Of a stretch of DNA of 64,000 nt, positions 42,644 through 50,474 are shown piece by piece. Made by a program: the position numbers and the translations under genes. Position 1 is the stretch's first letter. Each line of letters starts with the position of its first letter. This DNA comes from Acutalibacter sp. 1XD8-33 (GTDB taxonomy: Bacteria; Bacillota; Clostridia; Oscillospirales; Acutalibacteraceae). Under the pieces are notes generated by a model. That model was not told the DNA's origin. It did no database searches and was given only the letters and a program-made list of their open reading frames with translations. The stretch lies in NCBI RefSeq assembly GCF_003612555.1, contig NZ_RAZF01000009.1, positions 1-64,000 on the forward strand. Direction: 5' to 3'.

Positions 42644-44872
42644 ATGCGCGTAATTCACCTGATCGGCGGCGGCGACACCGGCGGCGCGAAAACCCATGTG
42701 CTCCACCTGCTGCGGGAGCTGAACAATTTCATCGACGCCCAGCTGGTGTGCTTCCGCAAGGGGGAGTTCTCCGACGACGCGGCCAAGATGGGCGTGCCCA
42801 TCCACGTAATCGAGACCGGGGACCCCATCCGTGGGCTGCGGGAGCTGAAAAAGCTGGTAGCCGGGCAGAAGATCGACATCATCCATTGCCACGGGGCCCG
42901 GGGCAATCTCATGGGCAACCTGCTCAAGGGCACGGTGAATGCTCCGGTGGTCACCACCGTGCATAGCGACTACAGACTGGACTACCTGGGCAGGCCCGTA
43001 GCCCGGCTGAGCTATGGCACCACCAATCTTTGGGCCCTGCGGCGGATGAACTACTATATCGGCGTGTCGGACAACATTACCGACCTGCTTATCCAGCGAA
43101 ACTTCCCTGCCGACCGCATCGAGAATATCCGAAACGGCATCGACTTCTCCACCCCCATCCAGTGCATTCCCCGGGAGGAGTTCCTCCGGTCCATTGGCCT
43201 TGCCGTGGAGCCTGGAGACGTGGTAGCGGGCATTGTGGCCCGGCTCTCCCCGGTAAAAGACATCCCCACCCTGCTGCGGGCCATGCGGCTGGCCTGCGAT
43301 CAGCAGCCCAACCTGAAGCTGGCCATCGCCGGGGACGGGGAGGAAAAGGAAAATCTGGTGCAGCTGGCCGGGCAGCTGGGCCTTACAGATCGGGTGTGCT
43401 TCGCGGGCTGGGTCAAAGACGTAAACTCCTTCTTCAACGCCATCGACATCGCCCTGCTCACCTCCCTCTCCGAGGGCTTCCCCTACTCCCTGACCGAGGG
43501 GGCCCGGATGCACAAGGCCACCGTATCCACCGCCGTGGGAGGCATCCCCGCCCTCATCCAAGATGGGGAGACGGGCATCCTCTTCCAGCCCCGGGACCAC
43601 GAGGCTCTAGCCCACCGCCTGGTGGAGCTGGCCCGAGACGAGCCCCGCCGCCGCCTGCTGGGGGACAAACTCTATGAAAAGGCCCAGGCGGAGTACTCCA
43701 TTGAGAGCATGGTGCGCCGCCAGCTGGAGATCTACCAGCGCATTCTGGCGGAGGAGGCCCGCAAGGCCGCCCATACTGGCCGGGACGGGGTGGTGATCTG
43801 CGGGGCCTATGGCCATGGCAACGCCGGGGATGACGCCATTCTCAAGTCTATCATCCGTTCGGTGCGGGAAACCGACCGCTATGTGCCCCTGACGGTGCTT
43901 GCCAAGAACACCCAGAGCATCAAGCAGCGCTACCGGGTGAACTCCATCTATACTTTCAACCTGCCGAAAATCTTGGGGGCCATGGGGAAGTCCCGGCTCT
44001 ATATCAACGGCGGCGGCACCCTGATCCAGAACGCCACCAGCCACCGCAGCCTCTGGTATTATCTTTTGACCCTCTGGGCCGCCAAGCGCCTGGGCAACAA
44101 GGTGGACATGTACGGCTGCGGCATCGGCCCGGTACACGGCAAACGGAACCTGCGGCTGGTCCGCCGGGTGCTGAACAGCTCGGTGGACGTGATCACCCTT
44201 CGGGAGCCGGACTCCCTCCGGGAGCTGGACAGCTACGGGGGCACCCGGCCCCACCGGGTCCTCAGCAGTGATCCGGCGCTGATCCTCTCCCCCGCCTCGG
44301 AGGAAGAGTGCCAGCGGTTTTTCCGCTCCCAAAATCTGGACCCAGACGGGAAGTATATCTGTTTTTTGCTGCGGACCTGGCGGGGCTTCTCAGAAAAAGC
44401 TCCCATTCTGGCAAAATGCGCCCAGCGGGCTCGGATGGAGCTGGGCCTGGAGCCGGTGTTTCTCTCCATCAACGCCTTCCAGGACGAGGCTGCCGCCCAA
44501 ACAGTGCTGGAATATATGCAGACGCCCGGCATCCTCCTCTCCGGCACGCCCAGCCCCGAGCTGCTAATTTCCATTCTAGGGCACATGAGCGTGGTGGTTT
44601 CCATGCGCCTGCACGGGCTGATTTTCTCCTCCTTGAGCGGCGCGCCCCTGGTGGGCGTAAGCTATGATCCAAAGATTGGCTCTTACCTGCGGTATCTGGG
44701 CTATGGGAAATATCAAGATCTAGAAAACATGAAGGAAGATTGGCTGTGGAATGCCATCGTGGAAGCCTATGCCCAACTACCCCGCCGGGCGGAGCTGAAG
44801 GCCAAAACCCAGCGCCTCATCGCCGTGGAGCGGGAAAATATCGCCGCCGTCAAGGAACTACTGAAGCAATAG
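42644..44872 (+). CDS. csaB: Fusion of GT4 glycosyltransferase and CsaB polysaccharide pyruvyltransferase
   Basis: The 742-residue protein has two complete enzymes. Residues 1 to ~370 are a GT-B glycosyltransferase (MRVIHLIGGGDTGGAKTHVL, and LSEGFPYSLTEGARMHKATV as the nucleotide-sugar motif). From ~380 (VVICGAYGHGNAGDDAI) to the end is a CsaB-type pyruvyltransferase with YINGGGTLIQNATS and VVSMRLHGLIFSSL. CsaB adds ketal pyruvate to a secondary wall polymer so that SLH-domain proteins can bind. ATG 42644 gives the canonical start with AAAGGA 9 nt upstream; an ATG 3 codons earlier overlaps the previous stop and is also possible. Confidence 0.9.
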   Translation: MRVIHLIGGGDTGGAKTHVLHLLRELNNFIDAQLVCFRKGEFSDDAAKMGVPIHVIETGDPIRGLRELKKLVAGQKIDIIHCHGARGNLMGNLLKGTVNAPVVTTVHSDYRLDYLGRPVARLSYGTTNLWALRRMNYYIGVSDNITDLLIQRNFPADRIENIRNGIDFSTPIQCIPREEFLRSIGLAVEPGDVVAGIVARLSPVKDIPTLLRAMRLACDQQPNLKLAIAGDGEEKENLVQLAGQLGLTDRVCFAGWVKDVNSFFNAIDIALLTSLSEGFPYSLTEGARMHKATVSTAVGGIPALIQDGETGILFQPRDHEALAHRLVELARDEPRRRLLGDKLYEKAQAEYSIESMVRRQLEIYQRILAEEARKAAHTGRDGVVICGAYGHGNAGDDAILKSIIRSVRETDRYVPLTVLAKNTQSIKQRYRVNSIYTFNLPKILGAMGKSRLYINGGGTLIQNATSHRSLWYYLLTLWAAKRLGNKVDMYGCGIGPVHGKRNLRLVRRVLNSSVDVITLREPDSLRELDSYGGTRPHRVLSSDPALILSPASEEECQRFFRSQNLDPDGKYICFLLRTWRGFSEKAPILAKCAQRARMELGLEPVFLSINAFQDEAAAQTVLEYMQTPGILLSGTPSPELLISILGHMSVVVSMRLHGLIFSSLSGAPLVGVSYDPKIGSYLRYLGYGKYQDLENMKEDWLWNAIVEAYAQLPRRAELKAKTQRLIAVERENIAAVKELLKQ

Positions 44873-44894
44873 ATCTCTTGCGGAAAATAGTTAT

Positions 44895-45182
44895 GTGAGT
44901 ATTCGTGGGCCTTCGGGGGTAATGAAACGGTCTCGCCCGCCGGTTCGGTCGGTTCGTGGCTTAGTCTGCAATACTTGGCTTTGCCAAGTATCCGGCAGAA
45001 CGCTCACCTCCTACGTACGGCAAGGTCGTGGAGCGCTGCTCCACACCACGCCAGGGGTTACGCTACCCCTGGACCTAGCAATGTGTCTAGCTTTATCGCA
45101 TACAACTAACCAGGGTAAAAGTTTCGTAGACTTCGCGCAGCGAACGTCTTACTTTTCTCAAAGGAGGCCCACGAATACTCAC
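44895..45182 (+). repeat. Hairpin-rich intergenic repeat, copy C
   Basis: A 288-bp element flanked by perfect 18-bp terminal inverted repeats: GTGAGTATTCGTGGGCCT at 44895-44912 and its complement at 45165-45182. Inside lie ATACTTGGC/GCCAAGTAT (44971-44991), a GTGGAGC/GCTCCAC hairpin, CCAGGGGT/ACCCCTGG, and CTAACCAGGGTAAAAGTTT (45106-45124). No coding potential. It fills most of the gap between csaB and moxR (44873-45231). Confidence 0.8.
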
Positions 45183-45231
45183 GCATTTTTCCAAGAACTG
45201 CATTTTTTAATAATCACAGGAGGATAACCAC

Positions 45232-46167
45232 ATGGAAACTGTTCTGCAGGCTATAAAAGTCAACATCGCCAAGGTCCTGGTGGGCCAGGAGAGGGTGGCG
45301 GATCTGATGCTCGCCGCCCTTCTGGCCGGAGGCCATGTGCTGGTGGAGGACGTGCCCGGCATGGGGAAAACTGTCATGGCCCGAGCCCTGGCAAAATCTG
45401 TGGGTGCTGACTTCGGCCGGGTGCAGTTCACCCCGGACCTGCTGCCCTCCGACGTGACCGGGCTGAACTTCTTCGACCAGCAGGAGGGGGCCTTCGTGTT
45501 CAGCCCGGGGCCGGTGTTCTGCAACATCCTCCTAGCGGACGAGATCAACCGGGCCACCCCCCGGACCCAGTCCAGCCTGCTAGAGTGTATGGCTGAGGGG
45601 CAGGTCACAGTGGACGGCGTCACCCGCCGCCTGCCGCCTCCCTTCTTCGTCATCGCCACCCAGAACCCGGTGGAAACCCTGGGTACCTATCCTCTGCCCG
45701 AGGCCCAGCTGGACCGCTTCCTCATGCGGATCTCCATGGCGCCCCCCACCCAGGACCAGGAGGTGGCCATCCTGGAACGCTTCCGGGACGCCGAGCCCCT
45801 GGAGGAGCTGGAGCCCGTGTGCACTCAGGAGGACATCACGGCCTTGCAGAAAAAATCCCGGGAAATCTTTGTCCACAAGATCCTTTTGGGATACATAGCC
45901 GCCCTGGCCCAGGCCTCCCGGGGACGCGGCGGTCTGGAACTGGGGGTAAGTCCCCGGGGCAGCTTGGCGCTGCTGCGGTCCTGCCAGGCCTTTGCCCTGG
46001 TTCAGGGCCGGGACTTCGTCACCCCTGAAGATGTCAAGGCCGTGGCGGAGCCTGTGATCGCCCACAGGCTTTCCGTCAGCGGGGCTATGGGTTCTCAGAG
46101 CCAGAAGCAGGCAGCTCTGGAGCTGTTGAATTCTGTGCCTGTGCCCACAGAGAACTGGGAAAAATAG
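45232..46167 (+). CDS. MoxR-family AAA+ ATPase
   Basis: The 311-residue product is a MoxR ATPase: Walker A VPGMGKT (41-47), Walker B LLADEINRATPRTQ, sensor-1 ATQNPVE followed by GTYPLPEAQLDRF, and the C-terminal lid. MoxR proteins act as chaperones, often for an associated DUF58/von Willebrand protein. AGGAGG precedes the ATG. The DUF58 partner follows, but after an inserted 351-bp gap carrying a repeat element, so coupling may be weakened. Confidence 0.93.
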   Translation: METVLQAIKVNIAKVLVGQERVADLMLAALLAGGHVLVEDVPGMGKTVMARALAKSVGADFGRVQFTPDLLPSDVTGLNFFDQQEGAFVFSPGPVFCNILLADEINRATPRTQSSLLECMAEGQVTVDGVTRRLPPPFFVIATQNPVETLGTYPLPEAQLDRFLMRISMAPPTQDQEVAILERFRDAEPLEELEPVCTQEDITALQKKSREIFVHKILLGYIAALAQASRGRGGLELGVSPRGSLALLRSCQAFALVQGRDFVTPEDVKAVAEPVIAHRLSVSGAMGSQSQKQAALELLNSVPVPTENWEK

Positions 46168-46253
46168 CCAGGGCCTCTCCACGCAAGGGAGCCCAGCTGC
46201 TGGAGGCGGCTGCGGGCGCCCCGCATTGCGTCCAAACCTATAGATTTTGAGAG

Positions 46254-46480
46254 TATGTTTTGGCCTCTGGCAGCTGAGGGTTTCACCCTCAGACCCCTGA
46301 CCAGCTGTAAACTTGGCGTTGCCAAGTTTCGGCCAGCTAGACCGGCCAAAGCCGTCCAGGGTAAAAATTTCGTCCACCTTTTTAAAGGGGGGGGGGACAA
46401 TCGCCAGTGGCGATTTCCCGTCGCTGACCGAGCCGGCAGGCGAGACTCGAAGCCCCTCCCTGCCGTAGCCACACAGTATT
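46254..46480 (+). repeat. Hairpin-rich intergenic repeat, copy D (diverged)
   Basis: Boundaries are approximate. It shares CTGAGGGT/ACCCTCAG (46274-46292), AAACTTGGC/GCCAAGTTT (46309-46329), the GCCAGCTAGACCGGCCAA block seen in copy B, and CCAGGGTAAAAATTTCGTCC (46356-46375). The left end resembles the GGCCTCTGG terminus; the right terminal repeat is not recognisable. A run of ten G (46387-46396) lies near the end. It sits between moxR and DUF58 (46168-46518); the first ~85 bp of that gap shows only a GC-rich palindromic stretch. Confidence 0.6.
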
Positions 46481-46518
46481 ACTCTTAAAAATACATTTTT
46501 TGAAAGCGAGGGCATTCA

Positions 46519-47637
46519 ATGGCGCCCATTCTTATCATCTGCGCGGTATTGGCCCTGGGATTCTGGGGACTGCGGATTCTTTATAACCGCTTCTGGCAGC
46601 GAGGGCTTGGCTGCCGCATCGCCTTTACCCAGGATTATGCTGTGGAGGGCGACACCTCCACTCTCTCGGAGGTGATCGTCAACCGAAACCTTCTCCCCCT
46701 GCCGGTGCTGGAGATCAGCTTCCATATGGACCGGCGACTGCGGTTCGGTGGCGGAGAAAACGCCTCCCTCAGCGACCAGACCTACCGCCGGGACGTGTTT
46801 GCCGTCTCCATGCGGCAGAGGATTACCCGCACCCTGGAATTCAAGTGCGCTGGGCGGGGGTATTTCCGGATTGACGAGGCGGGCGTCGCGGCACAGGACC
46901 TGTTTCTCACCCGGAAATATCTCTCTTCCCGGTCCCAGAATACGGATTTTTACGTGTTGCCCCGACCGGTTTCCGCCACTCAAATCCAGATTCCCTATTC
47001 CCGGATTATGGGTGCGGTGCTCAGCCGCAAGCGGATCTGCGACGATCCCTTCGAGTTTGGCGGGCTTCGAGAGTACTCCCGGGGAGATCCCATGAAGTAC
47101 ATCAATTGGAAAGCCACTGCCCGGGCCGGACAGCTGCTGGTAAACCTTCACGAGTCTACCCTGTCCCAGCGGGTGGTGCTGGCCATCGACATGGAGGTCG
47201 GGGGGCATCAAGGGGATTTCCTCAACGAGGCCGGAGTACGGATTGCCTGCACCCTGGCCCGGCGGCTGCTCCGGGAGGGGATTGAGCTTGGGCTCTACAG
47301 CAACGGCCACGACGTACAGACCGGCCAGGTCTGGCGGTTGGAATCCGTGGCGGGTGCGGGAAGCCTACTGTTTTTGCAGAAAAAATTGGCTTGCCTGCAA
47401 TCCGGCCCGGACCTGCCTCCCCTGTGCTCATGCCTGCCTCCATCCGGCTCTGAGTCTGGCGACCTGTTGGTGCTAATCTCACGTAATCTGCGGGGGGACC
47501 TGGGCGAGGCCTTCTCCCTGGCCGTGGGCAAAGGGCAGGGGCTGCGGATCATTCCTTGCGGCCTGGGGACTTCCAAAGAAAACAGCCAGGAACTGCTGGG
47601 ATACCCTAATGTAGAAATCCAGTGGATGGAGTTCTAG
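46519..47637 (+). CDS. DUF58 domain protein, MoxR partner
   Basis: The 372-residue product has one N-terminal transmembrane segment, a beta-rich middle and the DUF58 signature FGGLREYSRGDPMKYINWKATAR, followed by a von Willebrand-like region (VVLAIDMEVGG). Such proteins are found with MoxR and membrane DUF4129/transglutaminase proteins in cell-envelope or stress-related modules. Ribosome binding is weak (GAAAGCGAGGG upstream). The downstream gene starts 11 bp later. Confidence 0.88.
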   Translation: MAPILIICAVLALGFWGLRILYNRFWQRGLGCRIAFTQDYAVEGDTSTLSEVIVNRNLLPLPVLEISFHMDRRLRFGGGENASLSDQTYRRDVFAVSMRQRITRTLEFKCAGRGYFRIDEAGVAAQDLFLTRKYLSSRSQNTDFYVLPRPVSATQIQIPYSRIMGAVLSRKRICDDPFEFGGLREYSRGDPMKYINWKATARAGQLLVNLHESTLSQRVVLAIDMEVGGHQGDFLNEAGVRIACTLARRLLREGIELGLYSNGHDVQTGQVWRLESVAGAGSLLFLQKKLACLQSGPDLPPLCSCLPPSGSESGDLLVLISRNLRGDLGEAFSLAVGKGQGLRIIPCGLGTSKENSQELLGYPNVEIQWMEF

Positions 47638-47648
47638 GAGAAATTATC

Positions 47649-48871
47649 ATGAAAAAAATCACGCATATTCTCAAAGCCGCGCCCCGGCAATTGGTCTTGC
47701 GTTTGCTGGCCCGGTTCCACTGCGGCCTGGTGGCAGGAATCCTCTTTGCCGTCGCATTCAGCTCCATTTCTCTTCTGGGAATTTCCTACGCCTCCCCGGA
47801 AAGCGCTTTCTGGCGGGGAATTCTCTTCGCGCTCCCCAGCGCTCTGTGCTTCTACGCCGCAAAACGTCTGCCCGTCATGTGGCAGTTTCTGCTGGCCTCA
47901 GCCCTGCTCTGCGGTCTCAGCTGGATTCTCATCGGTCACCCGGGCGGCCCTGTACTGACGGCGCTCATGGCCCTGTTCCGGGCGAAAACCGGATGCAGGA
48001 GGCGGAAGGAGGGCCTCCGGTGCGCTCCTTCTTCGACGCACCCACCTACTGGATACTGCTGGTCTTTCTGGGGGCCTTTCTGCTCAGTGCGGGAATGGCT
48101 CTCCCCTCTTTACAGCGCCTCTCCCTTTTGGGCGCGGCCCTCTACTTTCTGCTCTGCTTAGGCTTCCGAGGGCTGAGCAGAATCGATGACTACCTCACCC
48201 TGAACCAGGACATGCGCAACCTGCCTGCCCGGCGCATTCAACGAATCGCGGGTGGGGCTGTATTTGCCGACCTGCTCTTTTCCGCCGCGCTCCTCTTGCC
48301 CCAGGCTTTGGGCAGCTCCGGCGGCTTCCGCATCATTCTGCCGGATTTCAAGGACCGCGGCTCCCACGTATACCGCTTGGCGGAGGACCCTCCCGCCAAC
48401 AACAGCTATCAGGCACAGATAGATTTTTTGGAAAACCTGGAGCCTGCCTGGCAAATCCCCCCTTTTGTCACCAACCTGATCTTGGGGATTATTCTGGCCG
48501 GCCTTCTGGTGGTCGCCATCATCGCAGTGTGGAAGCTCTTCAAGGAATTCGGGCGGAGCTATACCGATGGCAGCCGGGACTTTGTGCAATCCCTCACTAA
48601 GGAGGACCAGGACGAGTCAGGCAGCCGAGAGGAAGGGTTTGGAAAAATACGCAGGCCCTCCTTCTGGGACCGCTCTCCCAACGCCGCCATCCGCCGGCGC
48701 TACCGCCGCGCCATTGAAAAGTCCAGCCCCCAGCTCCCCTCTCCCAGCCTGACCCCCACTCAGCTGGAAAAGCACGCCGGACTAGAAATTCCGCTGCTCC
48801 ATAATCTGTATGAGCAGGCCCGTTACGGCGCCCGGTCTTGCACCCCGGAGGATCTACGAAGCCTGCGATAA
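47649..48871 (+). pseudogene. DUF4129-type membrane protein split by a frameshift
   Basis: From ATG 47649 (GGAG upstream) the first frame encodes ~115 residues with four hydrophobic segments up to LTALMALFRAKTG, then degenerates into Cys/Ser/Pro-rich sequence and stops at 48161. The adjacent frame takes over from about 47993 with MQEAEGGPPVRSFFDAPTYWILLVFLGAFLL and continues to 48871, ending in the DUF4129 motif RRRYRRAIEK. Joining the two near 47970-48000 gives one ~400-residue multi-pass protein, the usual third member of moxR-DUF58 clusters. No ribosome site precedes 47993. Either a true frameshift, a sequencing error, or two overlapping genes; I favour a single broken or slipped gene. No transglutaminase gene follows. 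Confidence 0.7.
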
Positions 48872-48897
48872 ATTTTTGCAAACTTTGCATTCTTCCC

Positions 48898-48928
48898 TTG
48901 ACTTGGACCTTGCTCCATATTGTATAAT
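48898..48928 (+). promoter_or_regulatory. Promoter of aldo/keto reductase gene
   Basis: TTGACT (48898-48903) and consensus TATAAT (48923-48928), spaced by 19 nt, longer than ideal. About 30 nt upstream of the ATG. Confidence 0.55.
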
Positions 48929-48958
48929 GGATTTACAAACCTACAGGAGGATGATTCT

Positions 48959-50080
48959 ATGGCTGAACAGTATCTCGGCGAGAACATTAAGAAATTGGGC
49001 TTTGGACTTATGCGTCTGCCTATGAACGGGGAAGAAATTGACATTGAGCAGACCAAAAAAATGGTGGACGCCTTCATGGAAAAGGGCTTCACCTATTTTG
49101 ACACTGCTTACGTCTATATTGGCGGAAAATCTGAGGTTGCCCTGAAGGAGGCGGTAGTAGAGCGCTACCCAAGGGACAGCTTTCAGTGCGCCACCAAGCT
49201 GCCCATCTGGGACCTGAAGGGCCAGGATGAGATGGAGAAGATCTTCCAGGAATCCTTGGATCGTGCCGGGCTTACATACTACGACTTTTACTTGCTCCAC
49301 GCCCTGGGCAAGGAGAGCGCCGAAAAGGCCGACAAACTGGGTGCTTGGGACTTTATCAAGCGCCTGAAGGCGGAAGGCCGGGCTAAGCATATCGGCTTTT
49401 CTTTCCACGATTCCGCCGAAGTGCTGGAGGATATTCTCCAAAAGCACCCGGAGGCTGAGTTTGTCCAGCTGCAGATTAACTATGCCGACTGGGACAGTGA
49501 AGGGGTGCAGTCCCGGAAATGCTATGAAGTTGCCCGCAAATACGGCAAGGCGGTGATCATCATGGAGCCTGTCAAGGGCGGCGCACTGGCCACTATGACC
49601 CCTGAAGTTCAGAAGATTTTCAAGAAAGCTGACCCCGAAGCCTCCATCGCCTCCTGGGCGGTTCGCTACGCGGCCTCCCTAGACGGCCTGATCACTGTGC
49701 TTTCCGGTATGAGCGATGAAGCCCAGATGGCGGACAACCTAAGCTATATGGCAGACTTCAAGCCACTGAACGATGGTGAGCGCCAGGTAGTGGAACAGGT
49801 GGTGGAGGTGCTCCACAGCCTGCCTACCATCCCCTGCACCGGCTGCAAATACTGTGTGGACGGCTGTCCCCAGAAGATCAATATTCCCGGCCTCCTTTCC
49901 GCCATGAACCAGCTTATTCTTTATGGCGACGAAAAACGAGCCAAAGGCCAGTATAAAAACGCCGTAGGCGAGGGCGGTAAGGCCAGCGACTGTATTCAGT
50001 GCGGTGCCTGTCAGGGCCATTGCCCCCAGCACCTGGAAATTATCGAGCATTTAAAGAAGGTGGCTTCCACTTTGGAGTAA
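48959..50080 (+). CDS. Aldo/keto reductase with C-terminal 2[4Fe-4S] domain
   Basis: The 373-residue product is an aldo/keto reductase barrel (LGFGLMRLP, YFDTAYVY with the catalytic Asp-Tyr pair, IKRLKAEGRAKHIGFSFH) followed from ~290 by a ferredoxin-like segment with CTGCKYCVDGCP and CIQCGACQGHCP. Proteins of this build are common in anaerobes; they may couple NAD(P)H and ferredoxin-linked reduction of carbonyl compounds. ATG 48959 is preceded by AGGAGG. Monocistronic, closed by a strong terminator. Confidence 0.9.
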   Translation: MAEQYLGENIKKLGFGLMRLPMNGEEIDIEQTKKMVDAFMEKGFTYFDTAYVYIGGKSEVALKEAVVERYPRDSFQCATKLPIWDLKGQDEMEKIFQESLDRAGLTYYDFYLLHALGKESAEKADKLGAWDFIKRLKAEGRAKHIGFSFHDSAEVLEDILQKHPEAEFVQLQINYADWDSEGVQSRKCYEVARKYGKAVIIMEPVKGGALATMTPEVQKIFKKADPEASIASWAVRYAASLDGLITVLSGMSDEAQMADNLSYMADFKPLNDGERQVVEQVVEVLHSLPTIPCTGCKYCVDGCPQKINIPGLLSAMNQLILYGDEKRAKGQYKNAVGEGGKASDCIQCGACQGHCPQHLEIIEHLKKVASTLE

Positions 50081-50100
50081 GCGCAGCGGTCATCAGCCAG

Positions 50101-50139
50101 AACCCCTGGATACCAAACAGGCATCCAGGGGTTCTTTTT
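50101..50139 (+). terminator. Terminator after aldo/keto reductase
   Basis: AACCCCTGGAT (50101-50111) pairs with ATCCAGGGGTT (50123-50133), followed by CTTTTTT. Confidence 0.9.
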
Positions 50140-50174
50140 TAAATTTAGTGACATCCGGTTTAAAAAAGGATTAT

Positions 50175-50278
50175 AGTTTATTAAGTTCAAAAGAATCTTT
50201 TTAACTAGGCGAGGAGGGAACACCTCCTGAGCCGCCGAATTTAAGAACCGCTTTATCGGTTCTTAAATTAACTTACTA
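50175..50278 (+). repeat. Three-hairpin intergenic repeat, copy 1
   Basis: About 104 bp aligned in order with an inverted copy at 59977-60068: a Ts/As first arm (TTCAAAAGAATCTTTTTAA), a GC hairpin region (GGAGGgaacaCCTCC), and AAGAACCGcttatCGGTTCTT-type final hairpin, ending TTAACTTACTA. The ends are near-inverted repeats of each other. Non-coding. It lies between a terminator and the AraC regulator promoter. Confidence 0.65.
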
Positions 50279-50343
50279 AATCGGAATATACCGATTTTTT
50301 GAAACTGGACAGCAAAGCCGCCTGCTGGGAAATCGATATCTGC

Positions 50344-50374
50344 CGGTTTTTCTGTTCTAAAACGGTTTTTCTGT
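50344..50374 (+). promoter_or_regulatory. Direct repeats upstream of AraC regulator promoter
   Basis: CGGTTTTTCTGT occurs twice, at 50344-50355 and 50363-50374, 19 bp apart start to start, and 20 bp upstream of the -35. Two directly repeated half-sites about two helical turns apart are the usual pattern for AraC-family binding. Autoregulation by the adjacent regulator is a reasonable inference. Confidence 0.5.
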
Positions 50375-50394
50375 ACTTTTTGCCCGGATATTTC

Positions 50395-50423
50395 TTGCAT
50401 TCCGGCGGATTTTCCTGTATAGT
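50395..50423 (+). promoter_or_regulatory. Sigma-A promoter of AraC regulator gene
   Basis: TTGCAT (50395-50400), 17-nt spacer, TATAGT (50418-50423), ~50 nt upstream of the ATG at 50475. Confidence 0.65.
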
Positions 50424-50474
50424 AAAATATATTACACGCATGCAGGCTGAAATTTCCGGAAAGGAGGCGGACAG

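Noticed and set aside
42530-43600. Long minus-strand frame opposite the glycosyltransferase domain
   Set aside because: Antisense to a clear GT4 domain; no recognisable motif.
46516-47310. 264-codon minus frame opposite DUF58
   Set aside because: Shadow of the DUF58 gene with no ribosome site.
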